Assembly: GCA_963800235.1 (NCBI GenBank) | Contig: CAWDAD010000003.1 | Coordinates: forward strand, 806,001 to 870,000 | Length of the DNA stretch: 64,000 nucleotides | Source of the DNA: CAVVNP01 sp963800235 | Lineage (GTDB): Bacteria; Actinomycetota; Acidimicrobiia; Acidimicrobiales; Iamiaceae | Direction: 5' to 3' | Part shown: positions 8,116-16,143 of the stretch, in pieces | Layout of the letters: each line of letters starts with the position of its first letter | How positions within the stretch are numbered: position 1 is the stretch's first letter | Notes under the pieces: model-generated | The model's input: the letters and a program-made list of their open reading frames with translations, nothing else | What the model was told of the DNA's origin: nothing | Database searches by the model: none | Program-made: the position numbers and the translations under genes

Positions 8116-9218
8116 ATCTGGCCGCCGGAGACGGTGAGCGGGATCGACGGCAGCGGACGGCGGGCCGGACCCTGGAGCACCTGCCCGGTCGCCGCGTCGA
8201 AGGCGGCGCCGTGGCAGGGGCAGACGAACTGCTGGTCGCTCGGGGAGAAGTCGACGGTGCAGCCGTTGTGGGTGCACACCGCGCTGAACGCCTTGAGGTC
8301 GCCGGTCTTGGGCTGGACGACGTAGGCCGGGTCGCCGCTCGCAGGGTCCTGGAAGCTGCCGGCCCGGCCGACCGGCACGGCGGTGACCGGACCGATGTCG
8401 ACGCCGGCCGGCCTGGCCGCGGTGGTGGGCGCCGCGGTCGACGGCGTCGCCCCCGTCGTCGGGCCGGCCGGGTCGGCGGTCGACGGCGTCGCCCCCGTCG
8501 TCGGGCCGGACGGCGCACCGGTCGACGGCGCACCGGTCGAGGGCGAGGTGCCGCCGCTGCCGAGGGCGACGGTCGAGCCGTGGGGCGAGGCGGAGTGGAG
8601 GGTGCGCCCGAGGGCGGCGACGGCGCCGGTGCCGACCAGCGCGGGCAGCGCCAGGAGCCCAGCCGCCCGCGCCCGGGCCAGCACCGCCCGTCGCTCCACG
8701 TCGACCGCCGGCCCCCCGGCCACGGCCTCGCGGTGCGCCAGCATCCAGTCGAGCGACCAGCGCCCGGGTGGGGCGAGCAGCGGGGTCCAGGCGAAGCAGA
8801 AGACGATGTCGGGCCCGTAGTAGTAGGGGTCGCTGTGCCAGCTGACGGTGAGCAGGAAGCCGAGGGAGAGCAGCAGGCCGCCCACGGCGGCCAGCCGGCT
8901 CCAGAGGCCGAGCAGCGTGCCGATGCCGACGGCCAGCTCGCCGAGGGCGATCAGCACGCCGACGCCGACCGCGACGTGGGTGAGCGGTCCGAGCAGGCCG
9001 CCGACCGGGCTGGAGTGCTGGGCAGCGCGCAGCTGGGCCTGGATGGAGCCCGACGAGGCGGCCGAGAGGAAGTTCGGGTCGGCCAGCTTCTGGAAGCCGG
9101 CGTACACGAAGGTGCCGCCGAGGAACAGCCGCAGGGGGAGCAGGTACCGGTCGAGGAGCGATCGACCGGGCTCGACCGGCTCCGGGTCGGGCCGGGGCGG
9201 GGTGCGCCGCTTCGCCAT
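8100..9218 (-). CDS. DoxX-family membrane domain fused to a Rieske [2Fe-2S] domain
   Basis: 372 residues from the ATG at 9218. Residues about 25-165 form a DoxX-like four-helix membrane domain (LFLGGTFVYAGFQKLADPNF; LIALGELAVGIGTLLGLWSR; SWHSDPYYYGPDIVFCF). A twin-arginine segment follows (ERRAVLARARAAG with Arg176/Arg177, then a hydrophobic stretch), then a Pro/Ser/Thr/Ala linker with two near-identical units, and a C-terminal Rieske domain with CTHNGC and CPCHGAAF carrying the two Cys and two His cluster ligands. The Rieske domain should lie outside the membrane. The electron partner is unknown. Confidence 0.85.
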   Translation of the reverse strand: MAKRRTPPRPDPEPVEPGRSLLDRYLLPLRLFLGGTFVYAGFQKLADPNFLSAASSGSIQAQLRAAQHSSPVGGLLGPLTHVAVGVGVLIALGELAVGIGTLLGLWSRLAAVGGLLLSLGFLLTVSWHSDPYYYGPDIVFCFAWTPLLAPPGRWSLDWMLAHREAVAGGPAVDVERRAVLARARAAGLLALPALVGTGAVAALGRTLHSASPHGSTVALGSGGTSPSTGAPSTGAPSGPTTGATPSTADPAGPTTGATPSTAAPTTAARPAGVDIGPVTAVPVGRAGSFQDPASGDPAYVVQPKTGDLKAFSAVCTHNGCTVDFSPSDQQFVCPCHGAAFDAATGQVLQGPARRPLPSIPLTVSGGQIYVDG

Positions 9219-9374
9219 CGCCCCAGCAGAGCACGTGGCGGTGAGGCTCCGGTAAGAGCGGGGTCGCCCGACGGCCAACCTTCGACGACCCTGACGACCC
9301 TGACGTCACCTGACGACCCGTCGACCCCGGCGCACCCGGGCACCGGCGGACCCGCCGGAACCGGGCACCGGCGG

Positions 9375-9380
9375 TAGGTT
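9375..9380 (+). promoter_or_regulatory. -10 element (TAGGTT) of the second PhyH gene
   Basis: TAGGTT ends 6 nt before the GTG at 9387; leaderless transcript inferred. Confidence 0.5.
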
Positions 9381-9386
9381 CCGGTC

Positions 9387-10247
9387 GTGGCCGCCGCCGA
9401 GATGCCCCCGGGTGCGGTCCGCCACCCGTGGAACCACGACTTCACGTGGTCGCTCCCGGCGACCCGGCCGACCACCCTGTCGGTCGAGCAGAAGGCGCAG
9501 TTCGACCGGGACGGGTTCGTGGTGCTGCCCGACGTGGTGGACGACGCCCCGCTCCGGCGGCTCACCGCCGACCTCGACGGGCTCGAGGCCGAGGTCGAGC
9601 GCTTCCTGGCCGAGCAGCAGGACGGGCGGTTCGCCATCGCCGAGTCGGGCGCGATCACCTTCACCACCCACGCCGTGCTGCGCTCCGACGCCGCCCGGTC
9701 CTTCGTCCGCCATCCGACGCTGGTCGGCCTGTGCGCCGACCTGCTCGGCCCCGACGTGAACCTCTACTGGGACCAGGCCGTGTACAAGAAGCCGGAGAAG
9801 CCCCGCCGGTTCCCGTGGCACCAGGACACCGGGTACACCTTCGTCGAGCCGCAGCACTACCTGACCTGCTGGGTGGCGCTGACCGACGCCACGGTGGACA
9901 ACGGCTGCCCGTGGGTGCTGCCCGGCGCCCACCGGTGCGGGACGCTGCTCCACCGCTGGGTCGACCCCATCGGCTGGGAGTGCCTGCCCGAGCCGCCCGA
10001 CGGGGCGGTGCCGGCCGAGGTCCCCGCCGGCGGCGCGGTGGTCTTCTCGTCGCTCACCCCCCACCTGACCGGGCCGAACGAGACCGGCCGGGTCCGCAAG
10101 GCCTACATCGTGCAGTACGCCACCGACGGCCTCTGCACCGTGCAGGGCGACTGGCAGCACGACGAGCCGCCGTCGGGCACGACCCGCGCCGACGACCCCG
10201 ATCGGCAGTTCCCCGTGCGGCGCGACGGCCAGCCGGTCGGGGGCTGA
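9387..10247 (+). CDS. Phytanoyl-CoA dioxygenase (PhyH) family protein
   Basis: 286 residues, GTG start directly behind a TAGGTT box. Fe(II)/2-oxoglutarate oxygenase with the HxD motif in RFPWHQDTGYTF (His145/Asp147) and the distal His in SSLTPHLTGPNETG, followed by RVRKAYIVQY, which should hold the 2-oxoglutarate-binding Arg. It is a different subfamily from the PhyH protein at 4958: the FDRDGFVVLPDVVDD opening and WVALTDATVDNGCPWVLPGAH resemble the widespread small-molecule hydroxylases. Substrate unknown. It stands alone; the following gene is 134 nt away. Confidence 0.85.
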   Translation: MAAAEMPPGAVRHPWNHDFTWSLPATRPTTLSVEQKAQFDRDGFVVLPDVVDDAPLRRLTADLDGLEAEVERFLAEQQDGRFAIAESGAITFTTHAVLRSDAARSFVRHPTLVGLCADLLGPDVNLYWDQAVYKKPEKPRRFPWHQDTGYTFVEPQHYLTCWVALTDATVDNGCPWVLPGAHRCGTLLHRWVDPIGWECLPEPPDGAVPAEVPAGGAVVFSSLTPHLTGPNETGRVRKAYIVQYATDGLCTVQGDWQHDEPPSGTTRADDPDRQFPVRRDGQPVGG

Positions 10248-10381
10248 AGGCCAGGCCCCGAGCCCGGTCGGTCGACCGGGGCCGCCCCGGAGGAGCGATC
10301 GCGGCGCCGGCCCGGCCGACAGGTCGGCTGCTCACCGGCCGCTCATCGAATGCACACACCCGCCGACCAGCATCGGGGACC

Positions 10382-10843
10382 ATGCAGCCGACGGGACGAC
10401 GAACGACGGTGGTCGCCGCGGTGGCGATCGCCGCCCCGCCGCAGAGCCAGGTCGGCGCGCTCATCGCCCGGATCGACACCAACGGGCTCCACACCAGGGC
10501 CCAGACCTTCGCCGCCGCCGACGCCCTGGCGGTCCAGGAGGCCGGCTACGCCCGGGCCATGAACGTGAAGTCGGCCACCACACCGGACGCCCCCACCACC
10601 CCGGCCGGGCTCGACACCTACCGCGGCCGGCTCGACGGCCTGCTCGGCCAGATCCACCCCGCCCTGCTCGTGGTCGAGGACGAGGAGACCGCCGAGAAGT
10701 TCGTCAACGCCACCGCCGACCAGTACCTGGCCGAGCTGCAGGTGGCGGTCGACGTCGCCCCCGCCCACGGCCAGCTGGTGACCGCCGGCGGCATCCCCTT
10801 CCCCATCATCGCCCTCACGGCCCGGGCCGAGGCGGCGGCATGA
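10382..10843 (+). CDS. Hypothetical protein, possible fragment of a glycoside-hydrolase-like protein
   Basis: 153 residues from the ATG at 10382; the frame is open upstream, so the start is uncertain and no good ribosome-binding site is seen. The segment LLGQIHPALLVVEDEETAEK followed by ATADQYLAELQVAVDVAPAH resembles the middle of TIM-barrel proteins in which 'LKP(A/V)LVVVENEE...QYxAELxAA' precedes a catalytic region. The rest of such a barrel is missing on both sides, so this may be a truncated relic still in frame. Its stop overlaps the next start (ATGA), suggesting coupling with the esterase gene. Confidence 0.45.
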   Translation: MQPTGRRTTVVAAVAIAAPPQSQVGALIARIDTNGLHTRAQTFAAADALAVQEAGYARAMNVKSATTPDAPTTPAGLDTYRGRLDGLLGQIHPALLVVEDEETAEKFVNATADQYLAELQVAVDVAPAHGQLVTAGGIPFPIIALTARAEAAA

Positions 10844-12444
10844 GCGCCGTGCGCCGCACCGCGGTCGCCGTCGTCGGGCTGCTCGTCCTGGTCGCCACGG
10901 CGTCCGGCGTCGGCCCGGCCGTCGGCGCGTCGGCCGCCGAGGCGTCCCCGGCCGCTCCTGCGGTCGGTGCAGGGGTCGCCCAGGCGCCGGCCGCCGGTCC
11001 GATCCGCCACCTCGACCAGGTCTTCCCCTCCGCCACGGTGACCAAGGACCTCGTCTACGGCAGCGCGGTGGACGACCAGGGCGCCACCGAGCAGCTGAAG
11101 CTCGACCTGTACCGGCCCGCCGGGGACACGGCGACCGGTCGGCCCGCCATCGTCTACGTGCACGGCGGCGGCTTCGTCGCCGGCGACAAGGCCCAGACCG
11201 CGTCGACCTCGACCGACCTGGCCCGCCGGGGCTACGTCGTGGTGTCGATCGACTACCGCCTCTCGTCGATGGACCCCCGCCAGCCCGGCGGGCCCATCAC
11301 CGACCAGTACATCCAAGCGGTGCTGGACGCGCAGCACGACGCCCAGGCGGCGGTGCGCTGGCTGCGGGCCAACGCCGCCACCTACGGCATCGACCCCTCG
11401 CGGATCGGCATCACCGGCAGCTCGGCCGGCGCCGTCACCGCCCTGGCCGTCGGCTACCACGCCGACGATCCCGGCGACAGCGGCAACCCCGGATACCCCT
11501 CGGACGTGAAGGCGGTGGTGGCCGACTCGGGCGCCATCGGCACCACCCTGCAGCGACCGGGCGGGGCGCCGGCCATGATGCTGAACGGCACCGCCGACAC
11601 CCGGGCCCTCTACCCGGAGGCCACCGCCTCCTGCGACGCCGCCACCGCCGCCCACCTCTGGTGCACGCTGGTGACCTTCCCGGGCGTCGCCCACACCGTC
11701 GGCGGCCACCAGCCCGCCCTCACCCGATCGCTCGAGGCCAGCTTCTTCCACGACCGGCTGGCCGTCGGCCCGCACGTCACTGCGCCGCCGTTCCCGGACC
11801 CGGTGTCGTTCGTGAGCCGCCAGTACCGAGACCTGCTGCTGCGCGACGCCGACCCGGCCGGGCTCGACCACTGGTCCTCGCTCGTCGCCCACGGCGCGCT
11901 GGCGCCGGCCGACCTGGTCGCCGAGTTCGCCGGCAGCCACGAGCTGCAGGGCCGCGTGGGGGCGGTCACCCGCAGCTACCTCGCGTACCTGGACCGGCCG
12001 CCGGACCCCTCGGGGCTGGCCTACTGGGTGGGCCGGATCCGCAGCGGTGAGCCGATCACCTCGGTGGACGCCAGCCTGGCCGGATCCCCGGAGTTCCAGC
12101 AGCGCCAGGCAGGCCTGACCGACGCCCGGTTCGTCGAGGACCTGTACGCGACCGTGCTGGCCCGCACCCCCGACCCCGGCGGCCGCTCGTACTGGCTGCG
12201 GCGCCTGAGCGCGGGCACGAGCCGGGCCGACGTGGTGGCCGCCTTCGCCGCCGAACCCGAGTCGATCCGGCGCACGGAGCCCGACGTCGACGTCACCATC
12301 GCCTTCGTCGGGCTGCTCGGCCGGCTGCCCACCGACGCCGAGCGCAGCACCTGGGTGGCGGACCTGCGGGGCGGCCGGCCGGCCACCGAGCTGTACGCCG
12401 GCATCCTCGGCTCGTCCGAGTACCTGGCCCGCATCACCCCCTGA
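10840..12444 (+). CDS. Secreted alpha/beta-hydrolase (esterase) with C-terminal DUF4214 repeats
   Basis: 534 residues. Residues 1-35 look like a Sec signal peptide (VAVVGLLVLVATASGVGPAVGASA). Residues about 60-310 are an HSL-type carboxylesterase: oxyanion motif VYVHGGGFVAGD, nucleophile elbow GITGSSAGAV, and a late AHTVGGH for the catalytic His. Residues about 325-530 are DUF4214 units, seen as repeated [YR][RL]xLLxRxADPxGLxxW-like blocks (YRDLLLRDADPAGLDHW; YLAYLDRPPDPSGLAYW; YATVLARTPDPGGRSYW). DUF4214 occurs in exported proteins and S-layer-associated enzymes. The substrate is unknown. Confidence 0.82.
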   Translation: MSAVRRTAVAVVGLLVLVATASGVGPAVGASAAEASPAAPAVGAGVAQAPAAGPIRHLDQVFPSATVTKDLVYGSAVDDQGATEQLKLDLYRPAGDTATGRPAIVYVHGGGFVAGDKAQTASTSTDLARRGYVVVSIDYRLSSMDPRQPGGPITDQYIQAVLDAQHDAQAAVRWLRANAATYGIDPSRIGITGSSAGAVTALAVGYHADDPGDSGNPGYPSDVKAVVADSGAIGTTLQRPGGAPAMMLNGTADTRALYPEATASCDAATAAHLWCTLVTFPGVAHTVGGHQPALTRSLEASFFHDRLAVGPHVTAPPFPDPVSFVSRQYRDLLLRDADPAGLDHWSSLVAHGALAPADLVAEFAGSHELQGRVGAVTRSYLAYLDRPPDPSGLAYWVGRIRSGEPITSVDASLAGSPEFQQRQAGLTDARFVEDLYATVLARTPDPGGRSYWLRRLSAGTSRADVVAAFAAEPESIRRTEPDVDVTIAFVGLLGRLPTDAERSTWVADLRGGRPATELYAGILGSSEYLARITP

Positions 12445-12463
12445 CCGCCTCCCGGCGGCGCGA

Positions 12464-13228
12464 TCAGGAGGCGACGAGCTGGAAGGTCGCGCCCATCGGG
12501 TCGGAGACGGTGGCCACCCGGCCGTAGGGCGTGTCCTGCGGACCGTCGAGCAGGGACCCGCCGAGGCCGGTCAGCTTCTCGACGGCGGCGTCGGTGTCGT
12601 CGACGCCGAGGTAGACCGCCCAGTGGGGGTCGACGGCGGGCTCGGCGCCGGCGCGGTCCATGATCCCTGCCGCGGCGGCCTCGCCCTCGAACAGGGTCGT
12701 GTAGCGGAACGCCGGATCGTCGCTCATGGTGTGGGTGTCCCAGCCGAACACGTCGCGGTAGAAGTCGACGCTGGCGTCGTAGCTGGTGGTGTGCAGCTCG
12801 AACCACGACGGCGACCAGGCCTCGGCCAGCACGCCGAACCCCTTGTGCTCGCCCGGCTGCCAGGCGCCGATGCCGGCGCCGCCCGGGTCGAGGAAGAACG
12901 CCATGCGGCCGAGGTCCATCACGTCCATGGGCGGCACCACGGTCTGGCCGCCGTGCTCGCCGACCCGGGTCGCCAGGGCGTCGACGTCCGAGGTGGCCAG
13001 GTACACCGCCCACACGTCGGCCGGTCCGCTGGAGGGGTCGGCCTGCATGCACCCGGCGACCAGGTGCTCGCCGCTGGCGAAGTTGGCGTACCCGCCGTAC
13101 TCGGGTCCCGCCTCCTGCACCGACCAGCCGAGCAGGTCGCCGTAGAACGACTTGGCCCGGGCGGCGTCGGACGACTGCAGGTCGATCCAGCACGGGGCGC
13201 CTTCGGGGGCGAGGTCACGGGTGGGCAT
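12464..13228 (-). CDS. VOC-family protein with two glyoxalase/bleomycin-resistance-like domains
   Basis: 254 residues, two tandem vicinal-oxygen-chelate domains. Domain 1 (about 8-125) begins PCWIDLQSSDAARAKSFYGD and ends FFLDPGGAGIGAWQP; domain 2 (about 135-254) begins WFELHTTSYDASVDFYRDVF and ends VSDPMGATFQLV. Duplicated VOC proteins of this kind are common in actinobacteria and are often labelled glyoxalase or hydroxylase. The reaction cannot be assigned. The ATG is preceded by GAGGAGCCCGCC. Its 3' end is convergent with the esterase, with a tiny CCGCC/GGCGG hairpin between them. Confidence 0.85.
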   Translation of the reverse strand: MPTRDLAPEGAPCWIDLQSSDAARAKSFYGDLLGWSVQEAGPEYGGYANFASGEHLVAGCMQADPSSGPADVWAVYLATSDVDALATRVGEHGGQTVVPPMDVMDLGRMAFFLDPGGAGIGAWQPGEHKGFGVLAEAWSPSWFELHTTSYDASVDFYRDVFGWDTHTMSDDPAFRYTTLFEGEAAAAGIMDRAGAEPAVDPHWAVYLGVDDTDAAVEKLTGLGGSLLDGPQDTPYGRVATVSDPMGATFQLVAS

Positions 13229-13494
13229 GGCGGGCTCCTCGGTTCGGGTCGGCAGATGCTCGCACCGAACGACGGAGCGGGCGCGTCGAACTCATCGCCC
13301 ACCGCACCTGGCCCGTGCCGACCGGTGCGCCGCCCCCGGTGGGAGAGGGCCTGGCCGGACGACCCCAGCTCCGCCCGACCAGGCCCCGACGCGCACCATC
13401 CCCTCGCGTGGCACGAGCCGTGTACGAGGAGGGACTTCGACGTCGGCGAGGTGATCTCCTGCCTCGACCCGCCGAACGCCCGTCGCCGTGGCCG

Positions 13495-13500
13495 TAGGGT
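13495..13500 (+). promoter_or_regulatory. -10 element (TAGGGT) of tadA
   Basis: TAGGGT ends 8 nt before the GTG at 13509. The roughly 280 nt between the VOC and tadA starts show no other recognisable feature. Confidence 0.45.
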
Positions 13501-13508
13501 CAGCCGCC

Positions 13509-13955
13509 GTGGACGACCACGAGCTGATGGGCCTGGCCCTGGAGGAGGCCGCCGCCGCCCTCGACCACGACGATGTCCCGATCGGGGCGGTCGTGGCGGT
13601 GGACGGCGAGGTGGTCGCCCGACGGCACAACGAGCGCGAGCGCCGGCAGGACCCGACCGCCCACGCCGAGGTGCTGGCCCTGCGGGACGCCGCGGCAGCG
13701 CTGGGCACCCGGCGGCTGGCCGGCGCCACCCTCCACGTCACCCTCGAACCGTGTCCCATGTGCGCAGGGGCGGCCTGGGCCGCCCAGGTCGACCGGGTGG
13801 TCTACGGCGCCGCCGACCCGCGAGCCGGGGCGGTCGGCTCGCTCTACAACGTGAGCGTCGACGCCCGCCTGAACCACCGCAGCCAGGTCCGCGCCGGCGT
13901 CCGGGCCGACGAGGCCGTCGCCCTGCTCGAGCGCTTCTTCTCCACCCGCCGCTGA
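13509..13955 (+). CDS. tadA: tRNA-specific adenosine deaminase
   Basis: Converts adenosine-34 of tRNA-Arg(ACG) to inosine. 148 residues from the GTG at 13509; an in-frame GTG at 13488 lies upstream of the TAGGGT box and is less likely. The zinc deaminase signature is complete: HAE at residues 52-54 (TAHAEVLALRDAA) and PCPMCAG from residue 81 (EPCPMCAGAAWAAQVDRVVY). The C-terminus ERFFSTRR is typical. The gene is followed within 11 nt by the 44-bp palindromic repeat, copy A. Confidence 0.9.
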   Translation: MDDHELMGLALEEAAAALDHDDVPIGAVVAVDGEVVARRHNERERRQDPTAHAEVLALRDAAAALGTRRLAGATLHVTLEPCPMCAGAAWAAQVDRVVYGAADPRAGAVGSLYNVSVDARLNHRSQVRAGVRADEAVALLERFFSTRR

Positions 13956-13965
13956 CGCCCGGTCT

Positions 13966-14009
13966 TCTCGGGACAAGGGTCGCGTGGACGTGCGCTCCAT
14001 GTCCCGAGA
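13966..14009. repeat. 44-bp palindromic intergenic repeat, copy A
   Basis: Perfect 10-bp arms TCTCGGGACA (13966-13975) and TGTCCCGAGA (14000-14009) around a 24-nt core containing TCGCGTGGACG. It lies between the convergent tadA and aldose epimerase genes, 11 nt from one stop and 20 nt from the other. Copies B and C are at 18762-18807 and 31139-31182. A bidirectional terminator or repeat family is inferred. Confidence 0.75.
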
Positions 14010-14028
14010 TGTCGGTCTGGTGATCCGG

Positions 14029-14976
14029 TCAGACCAGGCGGACGCCCCACTCGACGGTGGCCGACGCGCCCGGTTCGAGGCGGATCAGGTCGGTGCCGGA
14101 GCGGAAGGCGTCGGCGGGGCAGGTCATCGGCTCGACGGCGAGGCCGGTGCGGCGCCGGCCGGGGGCCAGGCCGTCGCCGGTGAACAGCTGCAGGTGGGTG
14201 CAGGCGGCGCCGGCCCGCAGCTCGACGGTTCGGCCGTCCCCACCGGTCAGCGAGACCACCGCCCGGCCGTCGTCGTCCCGTCCGAGGTCGGTGAAGCCGT
14301 CGTCGAGCTGGAGGTCGCCGACGGGCCGGCCGGTGGCGAAGTCGTAGGGGGTCCCGGCGACCGGCTCGGTGCCGGTCGGCAGCGACCGGTCGTCGGTGGT
14401 GATCCGGGTGGCGGCGCCGAACCGCAGCGTGGCGTCGTCGACGGTGCCGCCACCCGGCGACAGGTACGGGTGCTGGCCGAAGCCGAACGGGCAGGCCGCC
14501 GCCCCGACGTCGGTGGCGGTCGCCTCGACGTGCAGCCCGTCCGGTCCCAGCCGGTAGGTGAGCGCCACCTCGAGGTCGAAGGGGTAGCCGGGCTGCGGGT
14601 GCAGGTGGATCGCCACCGTGACCCGGTCCTCGGCGTGGTCGACCACCGTCCACGGCCGCCAGCGGGCCAGGCCGTGGATGGCGGTGCGGGTCGCCGGCTC
14701 GGTCAGCGGGAGCTGCCGGTCGGCCCCGTCGAACCGGTAGCGGCCGTCACCCAACCGGTTCGGCCACGGCACCAGCACCGAGCCGTGGGCGCCGTCGCAC
14801 ATGGCGTCGACCGGGAAGGGCTCGAGCACCGGCCGGTCGCCGACCGAGTAGGTGCGCAGGCCGCCGCCCACCTCGACCACGGTGGCCACCTGCTCACCGG
14901 CCCGGATCTGCAGCTGGCGGCCCGAGGGCGGAGCCGTCGCGGGGTCACCCATGCCGTCGTCGGCGAGATGGTCCAC
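14029..14976 (-). CDS. Aldose 1-epimerase family protein
   Basis: Galactose mutarotase-like protein, 315 residues from a GTG at 14976 that has AGGTGA 8 nt upstream; an ATG at 14952 is the alternative. Family marks: GGGLRTYSVGDRPVLE near the N-terminus, VPWPNRLGDGRYRFDG, GLARWRPW, the catalytic-His motif FGFGQHPYLSPGG, and the catalytic-Glu motif GLAVEPMTCPADAFRSG. It starts 8 nt after the SDR stop, so the two form an operon. The sugar acted on is not determined. It is convergent with tadA across repeat copy A. Confidence 0.85.
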   Translation of the reverse strand: MDHLADDGMGDPATAPPSGRQLQIRAGEQVATVVEVGGGLRTYSVGDRPVLEPFPVDAMCDGAHGSVLVPWPNRLGDGRYRFDGADRQLPLTEPATRTAIHGLARWRPWTVVDHAEDRVTVAIHLHPQPGYPFDLEVALTYRLGPDGLHVEATATDVGAAACPFGFGQHPYLSPGGGTVDDATLRFGAATRITTDDRSLPTGTEPVAGTPYDFATGRPVGDLQLDDGFTDLGRDDDGRAVVSLTGGDGRTVELRAGAACTHLQLFTGDGLAPGRRRTGLAVEPMTCPADAFRSGTDLIRLEPGASATVEWGVRLV

Positions 14977-14984
14977 GGCCCGGC

Positions 14985-15836
14985 TCACCTGGCGTCGACG
15001 GCGGCGTCGCCGTACAGGGCGCGGGCACCGGGCTCGAAGTCCGGGCCGGCCCGGAGGTGGTGGCCGCCGTCGACGCCGAGGGTCTGACCGGTGATCCAGG
15101 ACGACCCGGGACCGCAGAGGAAGCCCACCGCGGCGGCCACGTCGTCGACGGTGCCCAGCTTCGGCATCGGCATCTGGGCGTAGTAGCTGGCCATGGTGGC
15201 GTCGTCGGAGGTGAGCATGCCGGTGAGCTCGGTGTCGATGACGCTCGGCCGCACCGAGTTCACCCGCACGTCGGCGCGGCCCAGCTCGTCGGCGGTCACC
15301 CGCACCAGCATGTCGAGCGCGGCCTTGCTGACCGAGTACGGCGCCATGTAGCGGTGGGTGACCGCCCCGGCGATCGAGGAGATGCCGACCATGGCCCCGC
15401 CGCCGCTGCGGGCGATGGCCGCACCGGCGTGCTTGAACAGCAGGAAGGCGCCGGTGAGGTTGGTGCCGATCACGCGGTCCCACTCCGACAGCTCGGTGGC
15501 GATCACCGGGGCGAGGGTGCCGGTGCCGGCCGACGCCACCGCCACGTGCAGACGGCCGGACGGCTCGGAGGCCAGCTCGACCGCGGCCTCGACGGAGTGC
15601 TCGTCGAGGACGTCGCAGACCGTCGAGCGCACGGTGGCGTCGCCCACCACCAGCGGCTCCAGCTCGGCCGCCCCCGTCGCCAGACGCTCGGCGCTCCGGC
15701 CGCAGATGGTGACCGAGGCGCCCTGGGCGACCAGCACCTTGGCGCACGCCAGCCCGATGCCGCTGCCGCCGCCGGTGACCACGGCGGCGTGGCCCCGGTG
15801 GGGCAGGTCGGGCGACGCGGTGGGCTCGGACGGCAT
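14985..15836 (-). CDS. Short-chain dehydrogenase/reductase (SDR) family protein
   Basis: 283 residues; start at the ATG at 15836 because GGAGGTCCCC lies just upstream. Classical SDR: NAD(P)-binding AVVTGGGSGIGLACAKVL, NAG-equivalent region AVASAGTGTLAPV, catalytic SSIAGAVTH...YMAPYSVSKAALDM with the YxxxK pair, and a C-terminal SWITGQTLGVDGGHHL. The substrate is unknown. It is the first gene of a two-gene operon with the aldose epimerase, which suggests sugar or polyol metabolism, but that is inference. Confidence 0.87.
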   Translation of the reverse strand: MPSEPTASPDLPHRGHAAVVTGGGSGIGLACAKVLVAQGASVTICGRSAERLATGAAELEPLVVGDATVRSTVCDVLDEHSVEAAVELASEPSGRLHVAVASAGTGTLAPVIATELSEWDRVIGTNLTGAFLLFKHAGAAIARSGGGAMVGISSIAGAVTHRYMAPYSVSKAALDMLVRVTADELGRADVRVNSVRPSVIDTELTGMLTSDDATMASYYAQMPMPKLGTVDDVAAAVGFLCGPGSSWITGQTLGVDGGHHLRAGPDFEPGARALYGDAAVDAR

Positions 15837-15925
15837 GGGGACCTCCGGGGGGGCGGAGGGCCGACGGTACCGAACCGGCGCCGACCACGGCTCCATCGCC
15901 CTGGCTGGCCGACCGGGGCGCCGGG

Positions 15926-15931
15926 TAGGTT
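15926..15931 (+). promoter_or_regulatory. -10 element (TAGGTT) of tRNA-Ser
   Basis: TAGGTT ends 7 nt before the mature tRNA 5' end. Because the tRNA 5' end is fixed by structure, this is a useful yardstick for the same box in front of protein genes. Confidence 0.55.
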
Positions 15932-15938
15932 GGCGGAC

Positions 15939-16026
15939 GGAGGGTTGCCAGAGCGGACGAATGGGACGGTCTCGAAAACCGTTGTGGCCCCTGCGGTCAC
16001 CGTGGGTTCAAATCCCACACCCTCCG
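15939..16026 (+). tRNA. tRNA-Ser (anticodon CGA)
   Basis: 88-nt type II tRNA. Acceptor arms GGAGGGT (15939-15945) and ACCCTCC (16019-16025) pair fully, with G as discriminator and no encoded CCA. The anticodon stem-loop reads ACGGT-CTCGAAA-ACCGT, giving anticodon CGA for UCG codons. The long variable arm (TGGCCCCTGCGGTCA) and T-loop GTTCAAATCCC are as expected for serine. Confidence 0.95.
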
Positions 16027-16042
16027 CTCAGAGCTCCGGGCT

Positions 16043-16075
16043 CGCCCCCGCCCGCCGCCCACGCGGGCGGGGGCG
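16043..16075. terminator. Strong GC-rich hairpin behind tRNA-Ser
   Basis: Perfect 13-bp stem: CGCCCCCGCCCGC (16043-16055) and GCGGGCGGGGGCG (16063-16075) with a 7-nt loop, 17 nt after the tRNA. No T-tract follows. A terminator for the tRNA is inferred, possibly also serving the convergent dedA gene. Confidence 0.55.
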
Positions 16076-16090
16076 TCCGGCGGCGGGGGA

Positions 16091-16120
16091 GCTGACGGCT
16101 CCGGAGCTGACGGCTCCGGG
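16091..16120. repeat. Two tandem 15-bp units
   Basis: GCTGACGGCTCCGGA occurs at 16091-16105 and again, with one change at the last base, at 16106-16120, just before the dedA stop. No function is evident. Confidence 0.5.
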
Positions 16121-16143
16121 GGACCCGCCCGAGGGTGGCGTGC

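Noticed and set aside
13229..13508. Extra small gene between the VOC gene and tadA
   Set aside because: Short frames here lack a start context and any recognisable sequence; only the tadA -10 box is supported.
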